This document shows, in pieces, positions 42,835-51,186 of a DNA stretch of 64,000 nt. Numbering within the stretch: position 1 is the first letter of the stretch; each line of letters opens with the position of its first letter. The DNA is from DASRRB01 sp036732755. GTDB taxonomy: Bacteria > Planctomycetota > B15-G4 > SIAN01. The stretch covers positions 1-64,000 of the forward strand of contig DAINBU010000005.1 of the NCBI GenBank assembly GCA_036732755.1. The letters are read 5' to 3'. The position numbers were made by a program, and so were the translations under genes. The notes beneath the pieces are model-generated. The model was not told the origin of the DNA. It ran no database searches and worked only from the letters and a program-made list of their open reading frames with translations.

Positions 42835-45756
42835 TCACTTCTTGGGCGGCGGCGCGGCCTTCTTCGGCGCGATCACGCAGGTCGAGGCGTTCTTGCGCAC
42901 CAGGTACTGGCGCGCGAGCGCGGTCACCTCTTCGGCGGTGACCGCGGCGTAGGCCTCCTTCACGCCCTTCAACTCGGCGAGCGCCTCCGGCCGCGCCCAC
43001 GAGCCGTCGAGCCGGCCGAGCCACCAGCCGGGGTCGTTCATCGCCTGGTCGAGCTTGGTCGCCGCCACCTTCTTCATGCGGTCGAGGTCGTCGGGCTTGA
43101 CGCCGTTCTTGACGAGCGCGTCGACCGCGCCGAGCACCTGGTTCAGCACCGCGTCGGCCTTGGCCGGATCGACGGTGAGGACGATCATGAGCGAGCCCAT
43201 GCCGGGGAACGCGGTGCCGGCGTCGAGGATCACGCTCGGCGAGTAGGCGGCGCCGAGCTTCTCGCGGATCTCGACGCGCATGCGGTCGTCGACCACGTCG
43301 TCGAGGAAGATCATCGACCGGCGCACCTTGGCGTCGCGCCCGTCGGTCATCGGGTAGACGATCTTCAGCAGCGTCTTCTTGTCGGTGGTCTCGATCTCCT
43401 TCTTGAACTTGAGGCCGGGCTGGATCGGCGGCGTCTTGCGGCGGTCGTCGTGCGCATCGCCGGCGCCGCGCTTGGGCAGCATCCCGAAGGTCTTCGCCAG
43501 GATCGTGATGGCGGCGTTCGGGTCGACGCCGGAGATGACGGTGACCTCGACCGGTCCGTCCGTGAGCTGCGGCTCGAGGAACTCCTTCAGGGTGTCGGGG
43601 AGGAAGCTGTCGACCTCCTTCTGGTCGGGAACGCAGAAGCGGTGGTCGCCGGCGTGGAGCAGCTTCTCGAAGTCGCCGAGCGGCCCTTCGAAGCCCTTCC
43701 CGAACTTCTCGTAGACCTCGGGCAGCTTCTTCTTCCACTTCTCGAACGCCTCGGGACGCCATCCCGGGTCCTTCATGTAGGCGCAGAGGATCTCGCAGAG
43801 GCGCTGGAAGTCGGTCGGCCCGGCCGAGCCCGAGAAGACCAGCCCGTCGACGCCGACCTGGAAGCCGAACTGGATCTGCCGCCCCTTCTGCATCTTGATC
43901 ATCGTTTCGTAGTCGTGCTCGGCGAGGCCCGACTGCAGGAAGACCTGCGTCGCGACCCAGCCGATGTCGCTCTCGTCGGGCTCGGCGGCGAGCAGCCCCG
44001 AGCCGACGCGCACGATCAGTGCGCCGCCGCCCGCACGCGGATCGCCGCGCAGCGTGGCGCGCACGCCGTTCTCGAACTGGATGCGCGCGATCTGGAGCGC
44101 GTCGTCCTGCTCGACCTGGGCGACCTTCCCTTCGGCGCCGCGCGCGCGGTACATCCAGTCGGACGCGGAGACGTCCTCCTCGGTCTCGGCCGCCATGCCA
44201 TCCGTCGGCTTGCCGTCCGCGGGCGGCGCGTCCGCGCCCTTGCCGGCGCCGGTCGCCGCGGTCGGCGCCGCGGCCGCCTTCTCCGCGGCGTCCCACGCGG
44301 CCTTCAGCTCGGTCGCCGCCGTCTTGCCGAGGTCGAGGTTGCCGACCGCGAAGATCACGAGCTCGCCTTCGCTCCACGTCGTGGCGAGCTGCGCCGCCAT
44401 CGAGTCGGCGTCGATCTCGGGGAGCATCTTCAGGTACATCTTGTTCTGCGCGGTGTCGTCCATCGGGACGAAGCGCGCGCGGCACGCCTGCAGCATCTTC
44501 GCGACGTACGTCGCGCCGGAGGCGCGAGTGGCGTCGGGCTCGGTCACCAGGTTGTCGTGCAGGCCCGTGATCCGCGGGTGGAGCTCGTCGCGCGTGAAGG
44601 CGGCGGTGCGTGCCGCCTCGAAGTCGGCGCGCGCGGCGGCGAGCGCCTCCTTCCACTTGCCCGGCTCGCATTCGACCTGCAGCGCGAAGCCCGAGAGCGC
44701 CTGCTCGAGTTCGTAGGAGCCGAAGCTCACGCCGCGGTAGGGCGACTCGCCCTTCGCGCGCTCGGTGGCGCGCTTCGCGATGCGGGCGTTCACGAGCGTC
44801 AGCGCCTGCCCGCGCAGGAAGTCGCGCTTGCGGTTGGCGAGCGTGTCGCCCTCGTCCTTCCAGGGGCTCACCTTCGCGACGACGATCTCGCAGCCGGTCG
44901 AGTCCTTCTCGTAGGCGCAGAACGGCTTCACGCCGGACTTGGGCGCGCCGACGTCGGGCCGCTTCTGCGCCGCCTCCTTCGGGACCGCGATGCGTGCGAA
45001 GGTCGACTTGATCAGCATCTCGACGTCGGCCGATCCGAACGCGCCCGACGCGACGAAGGTCATGTTCTCGGGCCGGTACCACTTCCGGTAGAAGCCCTTG
45101 CAGAGCGCCGTGTTGAACTTGTCGCGCGCCGACTTCACGCCGATCGGCAGCCGCTTCGGCCAGAGCGTCCCGGCGATCAGCGAACCGGTCATCTTCTTGT
45201 AGAGGCGCAGGCCGGGGCCGTTGCGGTCGCGCTCCTCGGCGTCGATGACGCCCTTCTCGCCCGCGACCTCCTTCTCCTCGAAGAGCAGCCCGTCGGCGAC
45301 GTCGCCGAACCACTTGAACGCAGTCTCGAGCCGCTCCGCCGAGGCGTCGGGCAGGTCGAGCTCGTAGACCGTCTCGTCGGTGCCGGTGTGGGCGTTCACG
45401 TCGTGGCCGAACTTGATCCCCTCCTTCTGGAAGGTGTCGACCAGCGTCCCGGCCTTGAAGTTCTTGGTGCCGTTGAACGCCATGTGCTCGATGAAGTGGG
45501 CGACCCCCTGCTCGGCGTCGGTCTCGACCAGGCTGCCGACGTCGACGAAGAGGCGCAGGTAGACGCGCTTGTCCTCGCCCTTCGACTGGTCGGTCCAGGC
45601 GTAGCGCAGCCCGTTCTCGATCGCGCCGAACTTGATGCGCGGGTCGACCGGCACGTCGGACGAGTCGTGCTCCCAGGCGCGGGCGGAACCTGGGACCGTC
45701 GCGGACGGGATCGCGAGCAGCGCGCACGCACCCGCGAGCAGGATCGAAGAATGCAT
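42835..45756 (-). CDS. Secreted M16-family zinc metallopeptidase, paralogue
   Basis: This protein of 973 residues begins with a signal peptide (MHSSILLAGACALLAIPSA) and has the M16 zinc site H87-F-I-E-H91 with the downstream glutamates in FEEKEVAGEKGVIDAEERDR. It is a full-length paralogue of the next gene (39646-42741) and shares the WEHDSSDV, VNAHTGTDETVYELDLPDAS and KFGHDVNAHTG segments. Both copies keep HxxEH, unlike many heterodimeric pairs in which one subunit lost it. Between them lie 93 bp. The start at 45756 has GGGAG upstream. It diverges from the redoxin gene at 45915. Confidence 0.9.
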   Translation of the reverse strand: MHSSILLAGACALLAIPSATVPGSARAWEHDSSDVPVDPRIKFGAIENGLRYAWTDQSKGEDKRVYLRLFVDVGSLVETDAEQGVAHFIEHMAFNGTKNFKAGTLVDTFQKEGIKFGHDVNAHTGTDETVYELDLPDASAERLETAFKWFGDVADGLLFEEKEVAGEKGVIDAEERDRNGPGLRLYKKMTGSLIAGTLWPKRLPIGVKSARDKFNTALCKGFYRKWYRPENMTFVASGAFGSADVEMLIKSTFARIAVPKEAAQKRPDVGAPKSGVKPFCAYEKDSTGCEIVVAKVSPWKDEGDTLANRKRDFLRGQALTLVNARIAKRATERAKGESPYRGVSFGSYELEQALSGFALQVECEPGKWKEALAAARADFEAARTAAFTRDELHPRITGLHDNLVTEPDATRASGATYVAKMLQACRARFVPMDDTAQNKMYLKMLPEIDADSMAAQLATTWSEGELVIFAVGNLDLGKTAATELKAAWDAAEKAAAAPTAATGAGKGADAPPADGKPTDGMAAETEEDVSASDWMYRARGAEGKVAQVEQDDALQIARIQFENGVRATLRGDPRAGGGALIVRVGSGLLAAEPDESDIGWVATQVFLQSGLAEHDYETMIKMQKGRQIQFGFQVGVDGLVFSGSAGPTDFQRLCEILCAYMKDPGWRPEAFEKWKKKLPEVYEKFGKGFEGPLGDFEKLLHAGDHRFCVPDQKEVDSFLPDTLKEFLEPQLTDGPVEVTVISGVDPNAAITILAKTFGMLPKRGAGDAHDDRRKTPPIQPGLKFKKEIETTDKKTLLKIVYPMTDGRDAKVRRSMIFLDDVVDDRMRVEIREKLGAAYSPSVILDAGTAFPGMGSLMIVLTVDPAKADAVLNQVLGAVDALVKNGVKPDDLDRMKKVAATKLDQAMNDPGWWLGRLDGSWARPEALAELKGVKEAYAAVTAEEVTALARQYLVRKNASTCVIAPKKAAPPPKK

Positions 45757-45914
45757 CGGAGAACTCCCGGTCGCGGCGCGGATCCGCGAGGGGGGAGAGC
45801 GTAACCCTGCCGCCCCGCGGGAGGAATGCGCCCTGGCCCCCCGCATGGTTCGCGCGACCGCCGCGATTACGATCGCGCGTTTCCGGTCTCGGGTGGCGGA
45901 TCGAGGAGGCGACG
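45757..45914. promoter_or_regulatory. Divergent promoter region
   Basis: This 158-bp region lies between the M16 pair (minus) and the redoxin gene (plus) and must carry promoters for both. I could not identify convincing hexamers. A strong Shine-Dalgarno (GAGGAGG) precedes the redoxin start. Confidence 0.3.
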
Positions 45915-46568
45915 ATGGTCGGGAGCATCGCGTTCGCGCTGCTGATCGGCGGCGCGCGCCCGCCGGCGGTCGCGCGTCCTCCGGTCCAGAACGCGCCGCC
46001 CGCGCCCGTGCCGCCCGCGCCCAAAGAAGGGCGCGAGGCGAAGCCCGAGTCGACGGGCAAGGTCGGCGAGAAGATCCCGGCGTTCACGGCGAAGGCGCAG
46101 CGCGGCGACAAGGAATTCGACTTCGACTCCCAGAAGCAGTCCAAGGTCACCGTCTACGTCCTCGCCGGCGTGATGTGCACCGCGACCAACGCCTACTCGG
46201 AGAGGCTCGCGGCGCTCTGCGAGGCGTACGGCCCCAAGGGCGTCGACTTCGTCTTCCTCTACCCCAACCACAACGAGTCGGCGGCCGACAAGCGCAAGTT
46301 CCAGCGGGAGAAGCGGCTCGGCGGCGCTTTCCTGAACGACGCCGACGGCGCCGTCGCCCGCAAGCTCGCCGCCAAGCGCACCGCCGAGGCGCTGATCTGC
46401 GACAAGGAGGGCAAGGTCCTCTACCGCGGCGGCATCGACGACAACGTGACCGAACCCGCGCGCGCGCGCGCCAAGTACGTCGCGCAAGCGCTCGACGAGA
46501 CGCTCGCCGGCAAGCCGGTGAGCGTGACGACCGGCAAGGTGTTCGGAGAGACGATCCGTTCCCCGTGA
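45915..46568 (+). CDS. Secreted thioredoxin-like (redoxin) protein
   Basis: This protein of 217 residues has a signal peptide (residues about 1-20), a proline-rich spacer (APPAPVPPAP) and an AhpC/TSA-like domain from about residue 47. The features are VGEKIPAFTAKAQRGDKEFDF, VTVYVLAGVMCTATNAY with a single cysteine, FVFLYPNHNES, GGAFLNDADGAVARKLAAKR and the YRGGIDDN loop typical of secreted redoxins. The usual CxxC is absent, so a peroxidase- or chaperone-like role is possible. It is the first gene of a plus-strand pair with the DUF1579 protein. Confidence 0.85.
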   Translation: MVGSIAFALLIGGARPPAVARPPVQNAPPAPVPPAPKEGREAKPESTGKVGEKIPAFTAKAQRGDKEFDFDSQKQSKVTVYVLAGVMCTATNAYSERLAALCEAYGPKGVDFVFLYPNHNESAADKRKFQREKRLGGAFLNDADGAVARKLAAKRTAEALICDKEGKVLYRGGIDDNVTEPARARAKYVAQALDETLAGKPVSVTTGKVFGETIRSP

Positions 46569-46584
46569 TCGAAAGGAGCCCGCA

Positions 46585-47163
46585 GTGAAGACGACGGTAC
46601 GCATCCTCCCCGTGGCGATCCTGGCGGCGACCGCATCGGTCGCGTGGATCGCGGGCGGCGGTCCGGCGACGACGGAGCCGCAGGACGCGGCGGCGACGGC
46701 GTCGCCCGAGCACAAGCTGCTCGAGAAGTACGCCGGGACGTGGGACGCCGAGGTCACCGTCCCCGACCCGGCCGGCGGCGCGGCCACCAAGACGCCGGCC
46801 AAGTCGGTCGTGCGCGTCACGTGCGGCGGGCTCTGGCTCGTCTCCGACTTCGAAGGATCGATGATGGGCGGGCCGTTCGTCGGCCACGAGGTCTTCGGCT
46901 TCGACCCGATCGCGAAGCGCTACGTGCTCACGTGGGTCGACTCGACCAGCGCGTCGCCGTTCTCCGGCGAGTTCACGTTCGACGCCAAGACGCGCACGCT
47001 CGACGGAACCATGAAGGGCAAGACGCCGACCGGCGGCGAGATGGTGTGGCACCAGACCGACGTCTGGAAGAGCGACGACGAGCGCGCGTGGACCATGCTC
47101 ATGAAGGGGCCCGACGGCAAGGAGAGCCCCGTGGTCCAGATCGCCTACAAGCGGAAGAAGTAG
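46585..47163 (+). CDS. Secreted DUF1579-family protein
   Basis: This protein of 192 residues has a signal peptide (VRILPVAILAATASVAWIAGG). Its domain shows the DUF1579 pattern, with HKLLEKYAGTWDAEVTV, LWLVSDFEGSMMGGPFVGHEVFGFDPIAKRYV, TWVDSTSASPF and GKTPTGGEMVWHQTDVW. The fold is a small lipocalin-like beta barrel and no enzymatic role is known. The GTG start at 46585 is supported by AAGGAG 6 bases upstream. It follows the redoxin gene by 16 bp. Confidence 0.85.
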   Translation: MKTTVRILPVAILAATASVAWIAGGGPATTEPQDAAATASPEHKLLEKYAGTWDAEVTVPDPAGGAATKTPAKSVVRVTCGGLWLVSDFEGSMMGGPFVGHEVFGFDPIAKRYVLTWVDSTSASPFSGEFTFDAKTRTLDGTMKGKTPTGGEMVWHQTDVWKSDDERAWTMLMKGPDGKESPVVQIAYKRKK

Positions 47164-47369
47164 CGGCATAGATTTCCCCGGCGCCCGAGAAGTCCGGAGC
47201 GCGCTTCAGGCGGCTCGCGGCGACCCCCGCCGTGCACGGGTGGCTCGCGCGCATCCGCGTCGACGCGCTGTTTTTTCCCGACCGCGAGGACGGGTGGAAC
47301 ACCCATTCCGGCGCCTCGCCGCCCGATCCACCCCAGGAGCCACCCCCGTCTGACCCACCTCGAGAGCCG

Positions 47370-49355
47370 ATGAGCGACCCCGGCGCGCCCCCCACGCCGA
47401 TCGACGACGAGCCTCCGGTTCGTCGCTCCCGTTTCACCCTCGGGCGATTCCTCGTTCCGATCACGGTGGCGTTCGGCATCGCCATCACCGGCGTCGTCTG
47501 GAACATCGTCCGGGAGTGGGAGAGCCAGCAGCTGAACGTCCTGCTCGGGGACCGCGTCGCCGAGCAGGTGCAGAAGCTCGACCGCGAGACCGACGACGCC
47601 ACCGACCTCCTGCTCGCGCTGCGCGCCCACTTCGCCGGGACGGGCGCGTTCGACGCCGGGAACTTCGGCGTCTTCGCGTCGGAGCACCTGCGCAACTTCC
47701 CCGAGGTGGTCGCGATCGGCTGGCTGCAGCGCGTGCGCGCGCTCGAGCGCGACGAATTCGAGGCGCGCGTCCGCCCCGACAACGCCGGCCGCCAAGAGAT
47801 CAAAGAGCCCAACGCGGCGCGCGAGCTGGTGCGCGCCGACCGCCGCGACCAGTACTTCCCGGTCACCTTCGTCACGCCGATCGGCGCGCCCGCCCGCAAC
47901 GAGCGCTCGTTCGGCCTCGACCACGCCAAGATCCCCGAGCGGCTCGCCGGCATCGAGGAGGCGTGCCGCACCGGCCGCATGGTGGTGGTCGGCCCGATCA
48001 GCTACGTCGCGTTCGCGGAGGGGGCGGCCGCGCCCGCCCCCGACTCGCGCGCCTTCGTGTGCTACCTGCCGATCTTCAAGGGCGGCGGCGTGCCGGCCGT
48101 CGCGGCGGAGCGCGACGCGAAGCTGCTCGGCTGCGTGGTCGAGCTGATCGACGTCGGGGAGCTGTTCGTCTCGGCCGCGCGCTCGATGCGGCTCGACACG
48201 ATCGCGCTGCGCGTCTACGTCGACGAGGCGTTCGGCGCCGGCGGCAAGAAGACGTTCGTCTGGAAAAGCGTCGACGACCGGAGGAGAGACGACTACGAGG
48301 CGGTCGCGCGCTCGCACGTCTTCGACGAGCACCGCCTCGTCTTCGGCAGCCGCTGCTTCCGCATCCTCGCGCGCGCCACCGAGGCGTTCGCGGGCTCGGC
48401 GGTGGTCGTCCCGCCGTGGTTCGCGGTGATGGCGGCGCTCGGGTTCACCGTCGTGGCGACCTACCTCGTCTACAAGCTCGGCAGCGACCGCGGCCGCCTC
48501 ACGCGCGAGACCCGGCAGTTCTGGAAGATGACCTCCGAGATGCTCTGCGTGATGGACGGCGAAGGCCGCCTGCGCCGCGTCAACCCGGCCTGGACCGCGC
48601 TGCTCGGCCGCGCGGAGAGCGACTTGATCGGGTGCCTGCTCCCCGAGCTCGTCCACGCCGAGGACCGCGCCGACTCCGAGAGCGCGCTGCACCACCTCTC
48701 GCAAGGCCTGACCTCGGTCACGTTCGAGGCGCGGCTGCGGTCGGGCGACGCCGAGTGGCACTGGCTGCGCTGGAACGCGGCGCCCTCCGACGACCGCAAG
48801 GTCGTGCACGCGGTCGCGAGCGACGTGACCAACGAGCGCAGCACGATCGAGCAGCTCGAGGAGCGCGCCTCGATCGACTCGCTCACCGGCGTGCTCACGC
48901 GCCGCGCCCTCTTCGACAAGCTCTCCGCGGAGTTCGAGCGCGCGCGGCGCTACGGCTCGTCGCTCTCGGTCTGCGTGCTCGACCTCGACCACTTCAAGCA
49001 GGTGAACGACCGCCACGGCCACGTGATGGGCGACGCGCTGCTGCGCCGCCTCGGCCAACTCCTGAAAAAGAGCCTGCGCACCGTCGACTGCGCCGGGCGC
49101 TTCGGCGGCGACGAGTTCGTGTTGGTGCTGCCCGAGTGCGACTACGACGCCGCGAAGCAGACGGCCGAGCGCCTCCTCGTCCTGCTCGAAGAAGAGGGCC
49201 ACGTCGCGCTGCCGGACGGCAAGAGCTTGAAACTCAAGGCAAGTCTCGGCGTCGCCGAGCTCGCGGCCGACATCACCGACGTCGCGATGCTCGTCGCGCG
49301 GGCGGATGCTTCGCTGTACCGCGCGAAGAGGGCGGGCCGCAGTCGCGTGAGCTGA
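47370..49355 (+). CDS. CHASE-PAS-GGDEF diguanylate cyclase
   Basis: This membrane protein of 661 residues makes cyclic di-GMP. A helix (FLVPITVAFGIAITGVVWNI, about 31-50) precedes a periplasmic CHASE-type sensor domain (about 60-330). A second helix follows (WFAVMAALGFTVVATYLVY), then a PAS domain (about 390-490, TSEMLCVMDGEGRLRRVNPAW) and a GGDEF domain. The signature at 579-583 is GGDEF with the RTVD I-site at 570-573, so an active, product-inhibited enzyme is expected. I chose the ATG at 47370; a GTG at 47232 would add 46 low-complexity residues. There is no phosphodiesterase domain. The neighbouring gene is convergent. Confidence 0.92.
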   Translation: MSDPGAPPTPIDDEPPVRRSRFTLGRFLVPITVAFGIAITGVVWNIVREWESQQLNVLLGDRVAEQVQKLDRETDDATDLLLALRAHFAGTGAFDAGNFGVFASEHLRNFPEVVAIGWLQRVRALERDEFEARVRPDNAGRQEIKEPNAARELVRADRRDQYFPVTFVTPIGAPARNERSFGLDHAKIPERLAGIEEACRTGRMVVVGPISYVAFAEGAAAPAPDSRAFVCYLPIFKGGGVPAVAAERDAKLLGCVVELIDVGELFVSAARSMRLDTIALRVYVDEAFGAGGKKTFVWKSVDDRRRDDYEAVARSHVFDEHRLVFGSRCFRILARATEAFAGSAVVVPPWFAVMAALGFTVVATYLVYKLGSDRGRLTRETRQFWKMTSEMLCVMDGEGRLRRVNPAWTALLGRAESDLIGCLLPELVHAEDRADSESALHHLSQGLTSVTFEARLRSGDAEWHWLRWNAAPSDDRKVVHAVASDVTNERSTIEQLEERASIDSLTGVLTRRALFDKLSAEFERARRYGSSLSVCVLDLDHFKQVNDRHGHVMGDALLRRLGQLLKKSLRTVDCAGRFGGDEFVLVLPECDYDAAKQTAERLLVLLEEEGHVALPDGKSLKLKASLGVAELAADITDVAMLVARADASLYRAKRAGRSRVS

Positions 49356-49385
49356 CGGAGGCATTCGCGAACGTCGAGGGCGCCG

Positions 49386-50123
49386 TCAGGTGAGCGGGCA
49401 CCAGGCGCGGCGCGCGGGCACCTGGAGGATGCGGTCCTCTTCGGGGATCCAGGCCGAGAGGGCGCGGCCGTAGACGCAGCCGGTGTCGAGGCCGCGGGCG
49501 TGCTTGGTGACGACGAGGCCGCGGCGGGCCCAGTGGCCGAAGACGGCGGTGCGCGGGCCGCGGTAGAGCTCGTCCCACGGGACGTAGGGCGGCGGCGGCG
49601 GCGGCCAGTCGTCGTCGGGCTGGCGGCCGTCGGGGTCGCAGTAGCGCGCGCCCGTCGCGAACTCGAGGTCGGGCTCCTGCGTGAGCGGACGGTCGCGCGT
49701 GAGCGCATCGACGAACGTCGCCCGTAGCGCGCGCGCCCGCGCGTCGAGGTCGCCCCACTTCGGGTGGAGCCCCGCGTGCACCAGCACGACGTCTTGCTCG
49801 CAGACCAAGAGCGGTCGCGCGCGCAGCCACGCGTCGAGCTCGGCGCGGTCGGGGGCGGCGGCGAGGTTCTCGAGCGTGTCGCGCTTGCCCGCCTTGCGCC
49901 GCCCCGCCGTCACCTCGAACCAGTGGAGCTCGTGGTTGCCGAGCACCATCGCGGCGCCGAGCCTCTTGAAGAGGCGCACGCAGCCGGCCGAGTCCGGGCC
50001 GCGGTTGATCGCGTCGCCCACCGAGTAGAGGCGGTCGGAGGCGGGGTCGAACTTCGCCCGCTCGAGCAGGAGCTCGAGCTCCTCGCGGCAGCCCTGCACG
50101 TCCCCGACGAAGATGCGGCGCAT
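49386..50123 (-). CDS. ApaH-like metallophosphoesterase (symmetrical Ap4A hydrolase type)
   Basis: This protein of 245 residues has the calcineurin-like metallophosphatase motifs in order: GDVQGC at 7-12, GDAINRGPDS, LGNHELHW, LVHAGLHP, FGHW and LDTGC. The GDVxGC and GPDS signatures are those of symmetrical diadenosine tetraphosphatase (ApaH) and related protein phosphatases. Length is close to ApaH. A proline/tryptophan-rich loop (PPPPPPYVPW) is inserted before the FGHW motif. It lies 18 bp downstream of the secreted esterase and may share its transcript. Substrate assignment is by family only. Confidence 0.88.
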   Translation of the reverse strand: MRRIFVGDVQGCREELELLLERAKFDPASDRLYSVGDAINRGPDSAGCVRLFKRLGAAMVLGNHELHWFEVTAGRRKAGKRDTLENLAAAPDRAELDAWLRARPLLVCEQDVVLVHAGLHPKWGDLDARARALRATFVDALTRDRPLTQEPDLEFATGARYCDPDGRQPDDDWPPPPPPYVPWDELYRGPRTAVFGHWARRGLVVTKHARGLDTGCVYGRALSAWIPEEDRILQVPARRAWCPLT

Positions 50124-50141
50124 CGCCCGAGATTACTCGGC

Positions 50142-51056
50142 TCACTTCCGCTCGGGCTTGCCGTGGTTCTTCTCCATCCACGCGAAGCCGGCGGTGAGGC
50201 GCGTGAAGGGGTCGCCGGTCCAGCCGTGGCCGCCCTTGTAGGTGACGAGCTCGACCGCCGCGCCCTCCTTCTTCAGCCGCTCCTGCGCCTTCTGCACGTA
50301 CTCGAACTTGCAGCGCACGTCCTCGGGCGAGTGGTCGAGGAAGTACGCCGAGCCCTTGGCGTTCTTGAGCTCGGGCTCGAGCTCGCCGGTGACGTTGAAG
50401 ACCGACATCGCGACGTACGACGCGGTGACCGGCGACTTCTCCTGCAGCGAGATCGCGTACTCGGCCGGCCCGCCCGACGACCAGCCCCACTGGTAGGTGC
50501 GCGCCGGGTCGATCTTGAGCTTCTGAGTCTTCGTCACGTCGGCGAGCACCGCGTCGACGAACTCCTCGGTGGTGAACTCCATGTTCGGGACCTTGGAGAA
50601 GCGCGTGGGCCACGTGACGTCGGCGCTCGACCACTTGACCGAGACGAGCTGCGCGAAGACGAAGTCCTGGGGGCAGCAGTTGTTCCAGACGTTGCGGACG
50701 AAGTTGGTCATGTTCGCCTCGCCCGTCCCGCCCGGCATCACCAGCACGAGCGCGTAGCCCGCGGGCGGCGGCCGCTGCGTCTCGTGCGGGCCGATCAGGA
50801 AGTAGCGCTGCTTCGCGTTCCCCAGCGCGCGCAGGTCCTTGGCCGGGAGCTTCTTCACGTCGTCGGCGAGCTCGTAGTCGGGCTTCTCCTCCGCCTTCCC
50901 TGCCGGCTTCTCGTCCTGCGGCTTCTTGCCTTCCTTGGGATCCTTCGGCTTCTTGCCGTCCTGCGCGAAGGCGCCGAATGCGAGGACGCTCCCGAGCGCC
51001 AGCCCCGCCGCGACGAACGCGGCGAGGCGATCCGATCGACGCTGACACCGTTCCAT
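50142..51056 (-). CDS. Secreted alpha/beta-hydrolase (PHB-depolymerase/esterase-like)
   Basis: This protein of 304 residues has a signal peptide (residues about 1-31) and a lysine/proline/glutamate-rich spacer to about residue 65. The hydrolase domain has VLVMPGGTGEA as the oxyanion loop, GWSSGG with the nucleophile serine and GGHGWTGD with the probable catalytic histidine. It is distantly similar to the esterase at 23441-24169. The substrate is unknown. The start at 51056 is the signal-peptide start, and the gene diverges from the M20 amidohydrolase. Confidence 0.82.
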   Translation of the reverse strand: MERCQRRSDRLAAFVAAGLALGSVLAFGAFAQDGKKPKDPKEGKKPQDEKPAGKAEEKPDYELADDVKKLPAKDLRALGNAKQRYFLIGPHETQRPPPAGYALVLVMPGGTGEANMTNFVRNVWNNCCPQDFVFAQLVSVKWSSADVTWPTRFSKVPNMEFTTEEFVDAVLADVTKTQKLKIDPARTYQWGWSSGGPAEYAISLQEKSPVTASYVAMSVFNVTGELEPELKNAKGSAYFLDHSPEDVRCKFEYVQKAQERLKKEGAAVELVTYKGGHGWTGDPFTRLTAGFAWMEKNHGKPERK

Positions 51057-51186
51057 CGCTTCCGCCTCCTCGTTCCGCGGGTCGACCCGCGAGTCGACGC
51101 GTGCGCGCCGCGGCCCGCCACGCTACCGGCCGCTACACTCGCCCGTTCGGCGCGCGTCCGGTCGCGCGCGTCCTCGGGAGCCGGTC

